Below, in pieces: positions 33,285 through 45,645 of a DNA stretch of 64,000 nt. Origin of the DNA: Eurosta solidaginis (taxonomy: Eukaryota > Arthropoda > Insecta > Diptera > Tephritidae); the NCBI RefSeq assembly GCF_040869045.1, contig NC_090319.1, positions 265,810,897 through 265,874,896 of the forward strand. Reading direction: 5' to 3'. The notes under the pieces were generated by a model that saw nothing but the letters and a program-made list of their open reading frames with translations, ran no database searches and was not told the DNA's origin. Both the position numbers and the translations under genes were made by a program. Every line of letters begins with the position of its first letter. Positions within the stretch are counted from its first letter, which is position 1.

Positions 33285-34203
33285 ATTAGAGGTGGAACTA
33301 TTCGAATAAAAATTATTCAAATATTAAACTCTTTTATTCGCCAGGTATTCGTAATTGGAATAATATTTATTCTAACTTTTTATTCGTTTATTCACTTTCA
33401 TTTATTCGAATTCCTTTCCTTATTATTCGAACAAAGATCTTTGTTTATTAGTAAACAGGTGCGTAAATGTTCATACATAAATGTACATACATTTTAATAA
33501 GATTAATATGTTAGGGATTTTTGTTTCCCATATCTATACATACATATATACTGGGTCGATTTATTAACCCATATCGCGCCATCGATTTGTCGATAGGATT
33601 TGGGCTCAGAAAAAAAAGTTCCACTACGCATACCCAAAAAAATTATTTTCGAGCCTGCGAAATTTCATTTTTTTGCCTTTTTTCGACTGTGATTTTTAAG
33701 GTTTTTTTTGATGACCTACTAAAAAAATTTCATTTGATTGTAAAATTTTTTAGTAGGTCATGAAAAAACCCTTAAAAATCAAAGTCGAAAAAAGTAAAGA
33801 AAAAATGATATTTCGCAGTCTCGAAAATTATTTTGTTGGGTATGCGTAGTGGAACTTTTCTTTCCTGAGCCCAAAACCTATCGAAAAATCGATGGCGCGA
33901 TATCCGTTAACTTTCGTCCATACAAATCGACCCACCCTAATATGCACATATGCATCTATACACACATAAATATACATATGTATGTATACATACATGTGGA
34001 TGCTCATATGTGCAAGCGATGAGCGTAAGATAAACAGAATTTTTTTTTTATTTTACTATTCGAACTATTCGAATAGTACGCACTATTCGAATAATAAGGA
34101 AAGGCATTCGAATAAATGGAAGCGAATAAACGAATAAAAAGTGCGAATAAATATTATTCGAATTATTTTTTCTAATATAATTCGAAAATAATCCCACCAC
34201 TAC
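33285..34203. mobile_element. Inverted-repeat element with TATTCGAATA-rich arms
   Basis: The left arm (33285-33436) and right arm (34047-34203) are imperfect inverted repeats made of TATTCG/CGAATA runs; shared blocks include TTTTTATTCGTTTATTC and CCTTTCCTTATTATTCGAA. There is no coding frame. A second foldback element lies inside it. Boundaries are approximate. Confidence 0.7.
33550..33939. mobile_element. Foldback MITE nested inside the 33.3-kb element
   Basis: The arms 33550-33729 and 33743-33939 are reverse complements around a loop of about a dozen bases. Shared blocks are CCACTACGCATACCCAA, GGGTCGATTT, GCGCCATCGATTT and GACCTACTAAAAAA. No protein is encoded. The target duplication is not certain (TA is possible). 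Confidence 0.82.
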
Positions 34204-35317
34204 ATTATATTAAGCAGATTTTATTACATTAATATATGTGTTTATGTAACTAGGTATGTATGTATTTATATATATTTATGAAATTAGGCTGCTATAGATC
34301 TGCGCTTATACCAATTTGCTCAACATTTTATTATCGAAAATTACTGCTAGACTGCCTTTTTGTTTTTTTTTTTTTTCAATATTTATGTATTTGACAAATT
34401 TAATTGGAATTGGAGAAACATTATTATATTTTTAAAATTCTATTTTTAAATTTCGTTTTTTTATTTTTTTGTTTTTGCTACAAACATTAAAAGTATAACT
34501 AAATTTAATAAATGACCCTAGCGGTCTCCGACTATATTATAATTTCATTAATAAAATTGTATATTATGTAATTACTTTGTTTTTGTAAATTTTGAGCTTT
34601 AAATGGAAAACTAACGATATAAACAAAAGTTAAGTAAGTAAAGCAGTTCGTTGAAATGTAATTTATTTGTTTTGTTTTCTTAGTTTTTTGTAATGTTCTT
34701 AATATACTTATTTCTTCTATTACAGTTATAATATTTATTGATATTAAAAATAAGTTTATGATAAACACTTATTTGATAACTAATTTAAGCAAAATTTTTG
34801 TTTTCGTAAAATCGCAGCAAAAAAAAAAAGTTAAGTAAATTCAAATTCTTGTAATTGAAAAGAATCGAAGTACTTCAAAATTTGCATTGCACTTTATGTA
34901 AATACTATTCAAATTGCTTAAAAAAAATTTTTATAATATTTATTAAGAAAAAAAATATTAACATCAACCACACACACGCATTGCTCTAAAATGAATTTCA
35001 TAGAAATAATTTTAAGAGGCTTGCGTTAAGGCGAATCAAGTGGAAATGCTTACATACCTACATAGTTTTCAAATACTTAAGGAACAAAAATAGCAGAAAA
35101 TTATGTTTAAAATAATTTTATAACTAAAAAACAATTAAGCATAAGATAAACATGAACGCATAATTTTTTTTTATAATCATGTTTGCATTTATATTATATT
35201 TAATGTATAAATTTTGGAAACGCGCATATATTTAAGTTTTTTAAGTATTTAGCATACAAGCAACAGAAAAAGCTAGAAATGAACAATACCCTACGTATAG
35301 CTAAGCATTATACAAAT
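34204..35317. other. AT-rich intergenic sequence, no gene seen
   Basis: It contains homopolymer runs and short A/T-rich frames only. I saw no conserved protein or structured RNA. Confidence 0.55.
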
Positions 35318-36892
35318 TTGCCAACTGTATTTCAGAGAGAATCAATTGTATTTAAGAAAAGCTCATATTAATATCGGAAAAGTAATAATGTATTTCAGAA
35401 AAAGCCAACTGTGTTTAAGATGTTCCAATTGCTTTTCAGAAAAACTCAATTTTATTTCAGATTTTCTCAAAAAACCTCAAATGTATTTCATAAACCCGCT
35501 AATGTTTTTCAGAAGATAGAAAAAGTATTTCAGAAAAATCTCAAATGTTTTTCAAAAAACCCAGCAGCTACACTACTAAGCTAATTTCAATAAACTCTGT
35601 GCTGTGAAAAAAAAATAAAATTATTTATATTAAAATTTAAGTGGACGCTATCGGGTCTCTATCCTGGGATCGTTGATATAAGCACATCAAGAGTGGTATC
35701 GATGAGAATGCGTCGTGGCTCAAAAAGGAGAGCGCTGCAGAAAGGGTCCAAGAACTTGTAATGAAGTTGACGACTGGCAATATTCTGCCGGAAAAAAGCG
35801 ACGTGTAATGCTGAGTTGTGGAAAGTTTGTGATAATAAATCATCAATTTTTTTAGGTCTTGGACCGTACTCTCCCATACTCAATCCAATTGAAAATGTTT
35901 GGGAAAAATAAAAGCATTCGAAAAAGCGAATATTGTTCTTCCTAAAATGAGTGGAACAGGAGTATTTGAAAGGCGTTTGTAATAAACATCTGTAGAAGAA
36001 GCTATTCAACAGTGAAAGTACAAGGGTTGGTGGCGCTCGCGCTATACAGCACTCAACTACTTGTTATAGATGCTTCGGGATAACGTGACATGTCAGTTGG
36101 AGTTTACACCATTTTTTTCTAACTTTATTATTTCGCTGCTCTTTTCGCCCTTTAGGTTTGTTTTGATTGGTTAACGTTTTATTTAGAATAAATGTCAATT
36201 TTGATGGATTTTTATGATAAAAATGGAGACTTTCTGAAATACATTTGGGATGTTCCATCGTCACGTCTGGGACATTTGTACGCAAAATCTCAACTTTACT
36301 AAAGCATTATGATAAAACCCGCTGGGTAGTTCTAATTCTAATAGTTAGGTTGAAAAACTGAATATTCTATCATTATTGTTCTTTAAAAATATCTCATAAT
36401 GTATATATACAAATTATGACAAGCTTTATAAGTGTCACGGGTGGACAAAAAAAAAAAGACGCTATCCATTAGTAGTTATATATTATAAAAACTCTACGAA
36501 TGTATGGAAGTTAGTTGTTTAGTTTAAATACTTTTAGATAAACGAACATTTGGGAAATCAAATGTCGTAAAAATAATTAGTTTTTCTTAAATGATTTGCA
36601 ATAATGTAAAATCTAAGTGTCACGTGTGGGACATGAAATAAATTTGAAGTTTTATGAAATAAATTTGGGGGTTTCTGAAGTACATTCAGAAAATCTGAAA
36701 TGCAATTGACTTTTTCTGAAATACACTTGCTACTTTCTGAAATAAAATTGAGGTTTTCGAAAACGCAATTGGAATATCTGAAATAAATTTTCGCCTTTTT
36801 TGAATATATTTACCCTTTTCTGATATCCATTAGGCTTTCTGAAATACAATTGATTTTTAACATTTGTTCTTTTTCGGAATACAGTTGCAAAA
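35318..36892 (+). mobile_element. Tc1-like remnant flanked by arms of repeated short motifs
   Basis: The left arm (about 35318-35560) repeats the motif CAATTGTATTTCAGAAA several times with variation; the right arm (about 36650-36892) repeats its complement TTTCTGAAATACAATTG. The outer ends are CAACTGTATT and its complement. Between the arms is a decayed transposase fragment on the plus strand. Three copies of GTCACGxGTGGGACA-type sequence also occur between 36245 and 36635. The element is defective. Confidence 0.65.
35790..36015 (+). pseudogene. Tc1/mariner-type transposase C-terminal fragment
   Basis: A frame from about 35790 reads NAELWKVCDNK..., then LGPYSPILNPIENVWEK, which is the LxPYSPxLNPIExxW signature around the last catalytic acidic residue of the IS630-Tc1 type. 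It ends in a stop directly after WEK. Nothing of the N-terminal half was found. Confidence 0.6.
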
Positions 36893-38498
36893 TATACATA
36901 TTTGTTCTTTCAAACTATGTATTAATATTTCGTTTGAATGAGAAAATCGTTTTGTTTACACTATCTGTTTCGTTCTTTTAAAATATTCTCTTTCTCGTTT
37001 AAATAAAGTGCACACATATTAAATATTAATTGTTGCCCTGAAGCGAAATTACATAATTCACAACTGGTGTGCGTTTGCTCTTCACACTTCCAATGTTTTT
37101 ATTTTTTTACTCGGGTCACCTTTACTTTCACTTTTCCAAACTACATAGTAATAATAATTAAGACCACGTTTACACACGCTCTAATCTACAACAAATCCAC
37201 AATCTACAAGAAATCCAAATATGTCACATATCTAGGAACTGGATTTTTACCTGTAAAATTTTAAGGTTTCCCTTTTAACTCGTGCTTTCATTTAGAGAGG
37301 ACACCCTAGAGATGATTCGAGCTCAGGGAAAAAATCGGCATATCTAAAATTTGTTCATAATTCAAATTTAGTTAAAAATGTTTAAGGGAAATCTAGTTAT
37401 TTTAATTAACGATTAGGGGTTAAGTATGAAAATGAAGATAATCTCGTTATATGTAGACTAGATCTTACGTTTTATTATTACTAGATTGAAAAGGCGACAT
37501 TAATCAAAAGTGGCCATCACGTTATTTATTTATGACTGCAAGATTTTTTATGTACGTTTACTTTTATTCATGTTGATTCGAAAACAGTGCTAAATTCATT
37601 AAGGGCATTCACGCGGCCCTGGTCACAAACTTATCTCCTTATGTGGTCATATTTTTTACACAGTTTACGGAAATGGATTACACTGGGGGCAAATAATAAT
37701 TAATAAGCAAATAAGTTGATAACGAGCTGACGTGAATACGCATATTGAAATAGTATGAAAATGTAATACTTGTTTCAAGAAAGTATTTTTTTTTTTTTTG
37801 AAAAAAAAAAAGAAATAGAAAACAAGAAAAAAACAATGCTTTTAAAATTTTATTTTCGCAATATGGCTGAGTGGAATACGTATCCATGGTGAATTCCTAC
37901 AAGTGAAGAATCTTTCTATTCCTCCATTGCCAACTATATGGCTGGCGCATCTAAATATCAAAATCTAAAGTTGGAATGGAGAGGAAATATACAACTTAGA
38001 ATAACATAAAGCAATGTGAAACCAAATTTTAATAAAGAATTTACCAACACGGCAGTAAATAATTGACCAAGTGTTGATTATATTTGGCACAATCCATCTC
38101 TTTTGACAATCCCTACGCCAGTACCATGAAAAAAAAATTAGAATCAGCTGATGAGATAAGTCAACCATATAATTGAGCCATGTTCGATGGATAAAAATTT
38201 AGTACAAAAAAAAAATTATAAAATAAAATATGAACGAGCCAAATTAATTTAAAAATCTTTTAAGCAGTCGATTTAAATGTTTTTGCTGGATTTTACGCTG
38301 AATGTGAGATTTTAGAAAAATTATATATTTTATAAATAATTCAAACAAAATGCTAGTATAAGATTTGAAAAATTAGAGGGTTAAAAGAAATTAGTTGAAC
38401 AATAAATAGCTTGTACTAAAAATAATTTCAAAATATTTACCATTGTACGTATTATGAAAATATATATTACAAGAGTTAATAAAAATTACAAAACATAA
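36893..38498. other. AT-rich intergenic sequence, no gene seen
   Basis: No recognisable coding sequence. It includes a T-tract followed by an A-tract at about 37788-37812 that could form a short hairpin. Nothing else stands out. Confidence 0.55.
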
Positions 38499-38636
38499 TG
38501 GCGCATAATCATAGTCAAAATAAAATAGGTTTTAAATTTAGTTTCAGCTTTTTTGACAGATAGCTCATAGAAAATTATGTCAAAAAGCTGCAACTAAATC
38601 TAAAATCTATTTTATTTTGACTATGATTATGCGCCA
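38499..38636. mobile_element. 138-bp foldback MITE with ATAA duplication
   Basis: The ends TGGCGCATAATC... and ...GATTATGCGCCA are perfect inverted repeats. The arms extend about 60 bases with few mismatches (AGTCAAAATAAAAT, AGCTTTTTTGACA / TGTCAAAAAGCT). The sequence ATAA flanks it on both sides (38495-38498 and 38637-38640). No protein is encoded. Confidence 0.85.
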
Positions 38637-41600
38637 ATAAATTTATTCCCAATATGTGATTGTTCAGCTTTGAAGTGTACGCAATTTTTTCAACATGGAA
38701 TTTGAATATTCCTTCTTAGCGGGGGAAATCATAAGTTATGTAAAGAAAAATGCTTTTAAGTAATTCATAAAAACATTTATGATTCACATTTTTTATAATA
38801 AAAATTTAATTTTTTTTAATTTTAATTTAAAAACTAGATCAGATTGATGATTTGTAGGCTAGAATCATAATAAATACAAATTATTGAACAGATCGAAAAA
38901 AAAACCCAATAAAATTTTTTTGTTATTAGGTTTATGTGGTAGATTTGGTTTTAAGTTTCACAAAAAGATCTCGATTCGATTTGTTAACTGTTCTAGCTTT
39001 TCGAAAAGAAAAATTTTCTTATTTTGATCCGACTTCTTAGCCTTGCGCTATAAAAAACTAAAGAAGTGCAATCGCTAAAAAAATATAATTAAATAATAAT
39101 TTTTCAAACTATCATTAATCAGATACTGCGCAATTACTCTGTATACTCAGAAAAAAAGTATTTAATAACTTTTTAAATTTATTTATTTTATATATGTAAA
39201 TTCATCTTATAAAACAGTGTTTTCTTAACAAAGAAATCAGTGATTATAGATTACGGTTAATCAAATTGTGAATAATGGATTTTGATTAATCGTCGCCGAT
39301 TTTTACTGATTAATTAAGTATTCAAAATTTGATTAAACAGTTTAACAAGCGCACATCCCTAGTTCAATACGCCAGCTAGAACATTAAAAACCAAATCGTC
39401 TGATTTTGACCACAAATAGATTAAAACATTTTTTTTGTGAAAACCAGAAAATACTTGTATGTAAAAATTTTTTTAAATTTTTTATGTGACTATGAGTCAT
39501 ATGCATAAAATTAGTGAAGTTCTTTTTTATATTAATCACTTGAAAATTATATAATTATAATTAAATTATATTAAAATTTCAAGTGGTGCCTTTGAAAAAA
39601 GTGTTCATTGGTTTTATGCATAAGACAATGAATAAACTTAAGAACTGAAAAAATTAAAATTTTCGAAGTAAACAGGGCCATTTTGGAGTTTAACAGTGCT
39701 TGTAAACTACAAAATGACTCATAAACTCCAGAAGCAATTGAATGTAATATTATTCCATAAATTAAATACTCCTATATTTGCTACTATAAGCTGGATACAC
39801 TCACAAACATCAGAGTGCCGATATATTGCTGTTTAAATGTTTTTGTTTTTGTATTGAATAATCGAATGTACCTAAGCTTAAATTTTTTCTTGTCACACTT
39901 ATGCTGCTGCAATCACAAAAATTTTGTAGGCTGTCTTGTTTTGATTTCGAATTCAAAACTCATTGCGTGCATTTTCTATTAGCAATACAGGAGTATTACA
40001 TATACATATATATTACATGTACATATTATTCATAAAAAACCAAATAGGTTTATAAAGCTCTTATATCAAATTTGTACGGAAATGTCATTTTAAAAAGCTT
40101 TATAAGCCTTTTGTATTTTATGTGAATAAGGGAATAAGTCTTTACCCTTAATCTTTGCTTTTAATCTCAAATTCTTTTTGATTTTACTTTTATTTAAATT
40201 TTTTTATTTTCAAGTTTGTACTATCTGTTTTTATTGTTATTATTATTTTTAATTACCTTATATATGTGAAATTTATAGTACCATATTTAACAACTTTTTT
40301 ATCTTTTAATCTTTAAAAGAGTGCATTCCTTTAATAAAGTTTTTTTTAATAATAATAACTTTTGTTATAGTGTCTTTTTTTATTTTTATTTTTTTTTTGT
40401 TTTTTTGCGAGCAGTTCAGGTTTCTAGGCCGAGCGTGAGGTGAAATAAGTTTTTATTTGCACCAAAAGTACAATACCAGACTAGCCTACAAAAAACTATT
40501 AAAAAACTTTTCTTTTCATCTTATTATTTTTTCAATTTTGTTATTAATGATATTTTTTTATTTATTGTTACTACTTACTTTTCGAATTGAGTTTCTTAAA
40601 TTAAGGTTATTTCCGATATAACTGTTTTATTTTTTACTTTCGAACATTACTTTTTTATTTTATCTTATTTTTTTTTAACTTTATTGCAAAACGATTTACT
40701 TTATTATTATATTTTTATATTTCACATTATTTTTTTAACTTTTTATTTTTATTATTTATTAGTTGTTTTTTTTTTTATTGTTATGTATTCCGTTCTTTGT
40801 TTACTCTTCTACGTTTTATTTATTTTCAATGTTACTATTTATAAGTTTTTATTTTAATTTACATAAATCAGCACATTTTACAATGCTTTTTTATTTAAAC
40901 CAATTTGACTTTAATATTATCAATATTATATTTACTATATTTTTTTTATTCCTAATTTAACTTTTTATTTGTATGCTTTTTTTATGTCTATGATTTAAAC
41001 GATATTTAACTTTAAATATAAAACAAGTATGTTTTTATTAAAAAAATTTAACCGTGTATTAAAAGGAAGTACATATCTTTTTCGAACCTATTTTATTTGC
41101 TTTTTTATAGTGTATTAGTGTTTGTGTTATGTATAATTTTATAAATTTCTTAGGCCCGGTTTTTCAGTGTTTAAACTCCAGTTAAGGTTGACAAGAGTTT
41201 AACCTTGCCAGGCATTAGTGTTTTAAAAATGCAAATAATATAATTATAACGGCTTTATTTGAAAAATACGAAACACAAAAAAGGCTGATAGAAAAAAACT
41301 GAAAAAATAATATAAAGAAAAATACTATCAACAACTTACTTAAAATGGGGAAAAATATACATATTTTGAATCTCACACTCAGCTTAACCCCTGACAACTC
41401 ATAATAACTATACTAAATTTGAACTAAAAATATTCCTATTTCTATATCTGTGTAAAAAAGATAATTGTAATTTAGCTGCACCCCAAGAAGTCGATAAATA
41501 TTGTAATTAAGTGTGTGTGCGTTTTTTTTTTTTTGCTGATAAGGGCATGGTATAAATTTGTGTCATCGTTTAAGATAAGAAGTGTTCATAAATAAACGCA

Positions 41601-42108
41601 AAAACCCTTCTGTTAACAAAAACGGCAACAGATAAATTGTGCGCAAATATATTTATGAATAAACATTGAATGCGCAGCGGCCACAAAAACCGACCATGTA
41701 TTTACTTAGTTTGTGTAGTAAACTGTATGGCAAAGCCCTACTCCGATTTTCAGCCGTCTATTGAAAAATGTTTCTATTTTGAAAATATTGCATTGACTTT
41801 CGCAAATTTCGAATTTATGTAGTTCAGCCAATCTCACATAGATACTCATACAAAGCTACGTTGCTTGAATGACTTGAATGACGCATAGTTTGCTTTCGCG
41901 TGCGTATTCTTTTCTAGCGGTACTATTACCTAGCTTCAATGCGAGCTTGTTTGTAAAAGAGTTGCTTTGTGTTTCGCTATAACAATTCTGTATTTTATCT
42001 TTAAGCCCAATATAGCATTTCAGCATAAACTTTCATTGTAGAGCGAGCTTAAAGGGCTGAAATATACTTTTATGGACGCTCCATATTGTTGTGGATGACA
42101 TACATACA
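38637..42108. other. Long AT-rich intergenic stretch, no gene seen
   Basis: It is strongly A/T-rich, with T-dominated DNA around 40140-41000. The frames within are low-complexity (Phe/Leu/Ile-rich). A block near 39240-39362 ending GCACATCCCTA could be the end of a decayed hAT-type element, and the region 41150-41220 has a GGCCCGGTTTTTCAGTG start seen in some inverted-repeat elements; neither could be confirmed. Confidence 0.5.
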
Positions 42109-42333
42109 TATCGCCCATTTACTTCAATAGTGTCATAACTCAAAAAGGAGAGCCATTCAAAGATTTTGCGCATATAAAGACATATTTTCATTTTTATAGC
42201 ACGTGGTAAATTTTTAACTTATCACAAAAATTTTTTTATACAACATAGATCATGATATTGGGTACGTTTATATGTTATTCACTCAAGTCATGTTTTTTGA
42301 GTTATGACACTATTGAAGTAAATGAGCGCTATA
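42109..42333. mobile_element. MITE with ~36-bp terminal inverted repeats
   Basis: The left end CGCCCATTTACTTCAATAGT, continuing GTCATAACTCAAAAA, is matched by its reverse complement at the right end (about 42289-42328) with one mismatch. The interior of about 150 bases is non-coding and AT-rich. TA dinucleotides flank both ends, as for Tc1/mariner-type insertions, but this is weak evidence. Confidence 0.75.
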
Positions 42334-44087
42334 GGTTTGTAAATATACTTTTCAACTTACGTAAATACTCAGGGCCATATTCCCATTAGCTCGTTAGCTT
42401 AAATTCTAGAGTTAACTATCAATTTTTAGTTTAAATGTGGTGTGGTTAAAATAGTTTTGATAAAATTGTTGCACGACTAAATTAATCCCAATAAGGCGTT
42501 CTCATCAGCTTCGAATTTTTTCTAAACAGGCCAAACTATTCTTTGCTGACAACTGTCGGCTGTGCAATCTTCACCTCAGTCATTTGCTGGAGAGGACAGA
42601 GGGAGGAAGTCATCTGGGAAACCGTTAATTACATTGAGAACGCATAAATGATAATGAGAAAGGCAAAACTACAATGAGTATGAGTTAACTTAATTTGGGA
42701 AAACATATTTTAATAAAGAGCAACGTAAATTTATATTGAGAATAGGTAACTAGTAATAAGATTGCGTCTTTCAAAACCTATTAGTAAAATTCTCTCATTA
42801 CAAAATTTATGTATTCTAATTATAATTGATTGTTTTCAGACTAAAAAATTTTATTTTCTGACAAAATACTTGAACCTTTAAAACTGGTTTTCTCAATACA
42901 ATTTACGGTTTCTCATTATAATTTACGTTTTATCATTACTTGTTTGAAAAGGTGTAGTCAACTGATTCACGTAAGGTTCTAAGTTAAACGAAAATGTTTA
43001 TGGGGGTGGCTTTGAAGTAAGTAGCTTTGAGTTTAAACAACTCATTCAATGTAGCGTCTTCCAAACGGAAGTTGCAGCATTAAAGATGCGGTGGATGTAA
43101 TGCTTTTACAAGCTCCTATAGTTAGATGGTTAGAGAATTAATCATATAATGGTATATTTACACGACCTATTTTAAGATTGAGTTAACATATGTCCCAGGC
43201 CAGAGATGTATGTATATCGCGCAGCTATTCCACTGATTTCATAGCCAGCATAGGTACAACTGAAGCCGATGTGGATGGCTGTAGGTTCCGTTGGCCAGCT
43301 TGCTCCTACTACTTGTAGTTGTTGTTGTGGTACAATTTAGCAGCTTCTGCTCTAGCCGGACTTTTAAACTGGCATGCCTTACCGCTGGAATATTTTAAGA
43401 CCTTTAACCTGTTGTAGGATACCGAGAGCGGCTCGCCGAAATATGGGGGCTACCAAGGCTTGCAATGGTGAGCGCAGTTTGGACGGGTCACTTACGGGTA
43501 CGCCTTAAAATACTGGAAACACTTTCCTGCTACAGCTAAATAAAGGATGATGAGGTGGAATCATCGTGTAACTTGTTGCTTAACTTTCCACTATTTCCCA
43601 AAAATTGGCGAAGGCATTTCGATCCCCTCTCCAGAGGATTTGTCGAGATTGGTCTTATTCGAAACTATATCATGTGGCATTAAAGCGGACCTTCAAGTGC
43701 CTCACTGTCCAAGCGATCTCCCCCTACCATGGTAGTTAAAACTCAACGTATCCTTAATATTGAGCCCTAAAACTTAAATTAACTTGAAGTGTAAATAAAA
43801 AAAAAATGGAAAGTTAACTGTAGAATGTAAGATAACGCAACTGTGATAATGACTCTTAAATGCTCAGAAGTGCTTTTGTTTCGCCTAACTAATTGTGGCT
43901 TAAATAAAGATTGCTGCTTCCAAGTTAGATAAACGCATTCCACTTTAAATCACACACATTCGTACTCTCTACTTTTTTACAGTACAATTCTGCTCAAAAC
44001 TTGACGCTCATAAAAGACAATCTTCTAAAAATCTTTCGCACTTACAAATCTCATTATTTCTAACTACACATTACATTGGGGCACTAC
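42334..44087. other. Intergenic DNA downstream of Apc
   Basis: No coding sequence recognised. It should contain the Apc 3' untranslated region at its right end (minus strand), but no canonical AATAAA on the minus strand was seen in the first 350 bases after the stop. A GTTGTTGTTG run near 43316-43335 hints at the tail of a decayed non-LTR element. Confidence 0.5.
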
Positions 44088-45645
44088 TCAAGTGTTACGC
44101 GCCTCGCCATCACCGCCACTACCAGTTGCCGTGTTATCGAACGTTGAGCTGCGTATTAATGTTTGTGTTTTTGGCCGTTGCTGTTGACGCTGTTCCGTCG
44201 TACGTTGATGCGCTCCTAATGCTTTTGGTGCATTTAGCGCAGGCGTTGATTTTGTTTGTTGTGTCTTCAATTTACTCACCACTGCGGCTGAGCCACGCGC
44301 TGCGCCATTGTTAAGTGTTCTATTAGTGATGCGCGCTCCTACTCCAATGGGCTGTTCCTGCTGTTTACTTTTGGCATCATTTACACGTTTCCAAATATTC
44401 GCAATACGACTTTGTGCTTGATTAATTTTAGCCGTTGCATTTCTCGTTGAATTTGCCGCTGTTGTTGATTGACTATCGCGACTATTCAAATTTGAATTGC
44501 TGCGCGTCGGCGGCGTTGTAGTTGAAACACGTGTGCTGCGCGCTGCACTGTTTGTGACGCGTATAGTTGCGTTAGAGTTGGAGCGTTGCGGCATACCGCT
44601 TACATTTGTGTTAGTTATTGATGCTAACTTACGGTGTTTGGGTGAGCATAATTTCGTTGAAGCGATTGGTATTTTACGTGTTGTGGCAGGTGTTGATGGA
44701 TTCTTTATAGCAGTTTTGCTTGCCGTTGGTGCGGTGTTCGTACGCTTTGTTGGTAATTTTGAACTGTGTTGTGGGCTAGTACCGCTTGCTGTGCCTGTGG
44801 CTTTCACATCGGATATAACGACTGGTACTTGGCATGTTGCAATAGTTGGTTCTTCTTGAACAAAAGTGCCTTGTCGCTCCAGTGTGGGCGGCGCCGGTTG
44901 CGCGGGTGCTGTCGTTTTTGGTTTTGTTGTTGAAGCCGTTCGCGGTGCAACGCCCAGCTGCGCTTGTACTTTCTTTGGCACTATTAGACGCGTTCCACGC
45001 AGCGCAGTACCCGTCGTTGGTTTAAGCGATTTATTAGTGGCTGTGCGCGTCTGTGGCGACATCTTCCTTTGATATTGTATGCTGTAAGGGGAAATGTAAG
45101 CTGGCTTCTTGCGGCCATGTACAACCTTTGCGTTCTCTTCAACTGGAGCTGCATCTGCTGTCACCTTAACTTTTTCATCGGGTTTAGCGATACGAGCACG
45201 TGGTATTGGTTTAGCTAAAGAATGTTCCTGTGACTCACTATCTTTAGTTGCACCCTCCTCGTCGCTTTGCTCACTAAAATTCTCTGCATTATCCTCTTGA
45301 TATATTTCGCGCTGATCATGGCAGGATTCAGTCTCTGAATTTTGATCACATTCTATGCTCGTGCAATCTCCGCCATCTGGTGTTCCTCTGATCTCCAAAG
45401 CTTCCGCTTCAGGCGTGGTTTTTGCAGCTTTAAGTGGCATATTTATAAATTTGTATTTTTGTGTTAATGCGAGTAAGGAAGAAATATTTTCTGATGGACA
45501 ATCGTCTGTCCGTTCGTCAGTTGTTACTCGGGACTCCTGCAATTTATTTGCATTGCTTTTGTCCGTATTTGACGATGTTTCTGGTGTAGTATTATATACG
45601 ATCGCTTGGGTTCGATAACGGTCAGCATCTGCACGTCGTCGACTG
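44088..45645 (-). CDS. Apc: Apc last coding exon: basic Ser/Thr/Pro-rich tail
   Basis: It follows a CAGCAG acceptor; with the second AG the exon starts at 45642, with the first at 45645, adding one Ser. The exon reads SRRRADADRYRTQAIVYN first, then an acidic stretch, then a long basic Thr/Ala/Ser-rich region with ISPYSIQYQRKMSP and IANIWKRVNDAKSKQQEQ. Stop TGA is at 44090-44088. This tail corresponds to the basic, microtubule-related part of APC; I saw no clear SxIP motif for EB1. Confidence 0.88.

Noticed and set aside
34532..34768. A 78-residue minus-strand frame
   Set aside because: AT-rich, Ile/Asn/Thr-dominated composition with no domain or splice context.
36064..36285. A minus-strand frame inside the Tc1-like element
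   Set aside because: No similarity to transposase; opposite strand to the recognisable fragment.
39240..39362. End of a hAT element with GCACATCCCTA
   Set aside because: Only one end-like motif was seen, without a partner end or an 8-bp duplication.
40763..40960. A 65-residue hydrophobic small protein
   Set aside because: Phe/Leu-rich frame from T-rich DNA; no codon bias, no conserved motif.
44126..45618. Plus-strand frames opposite Apc exon 5
   Set aside because: Antisense shadows of a codon-biased, low-complexity exon; no splice signals or known domains.
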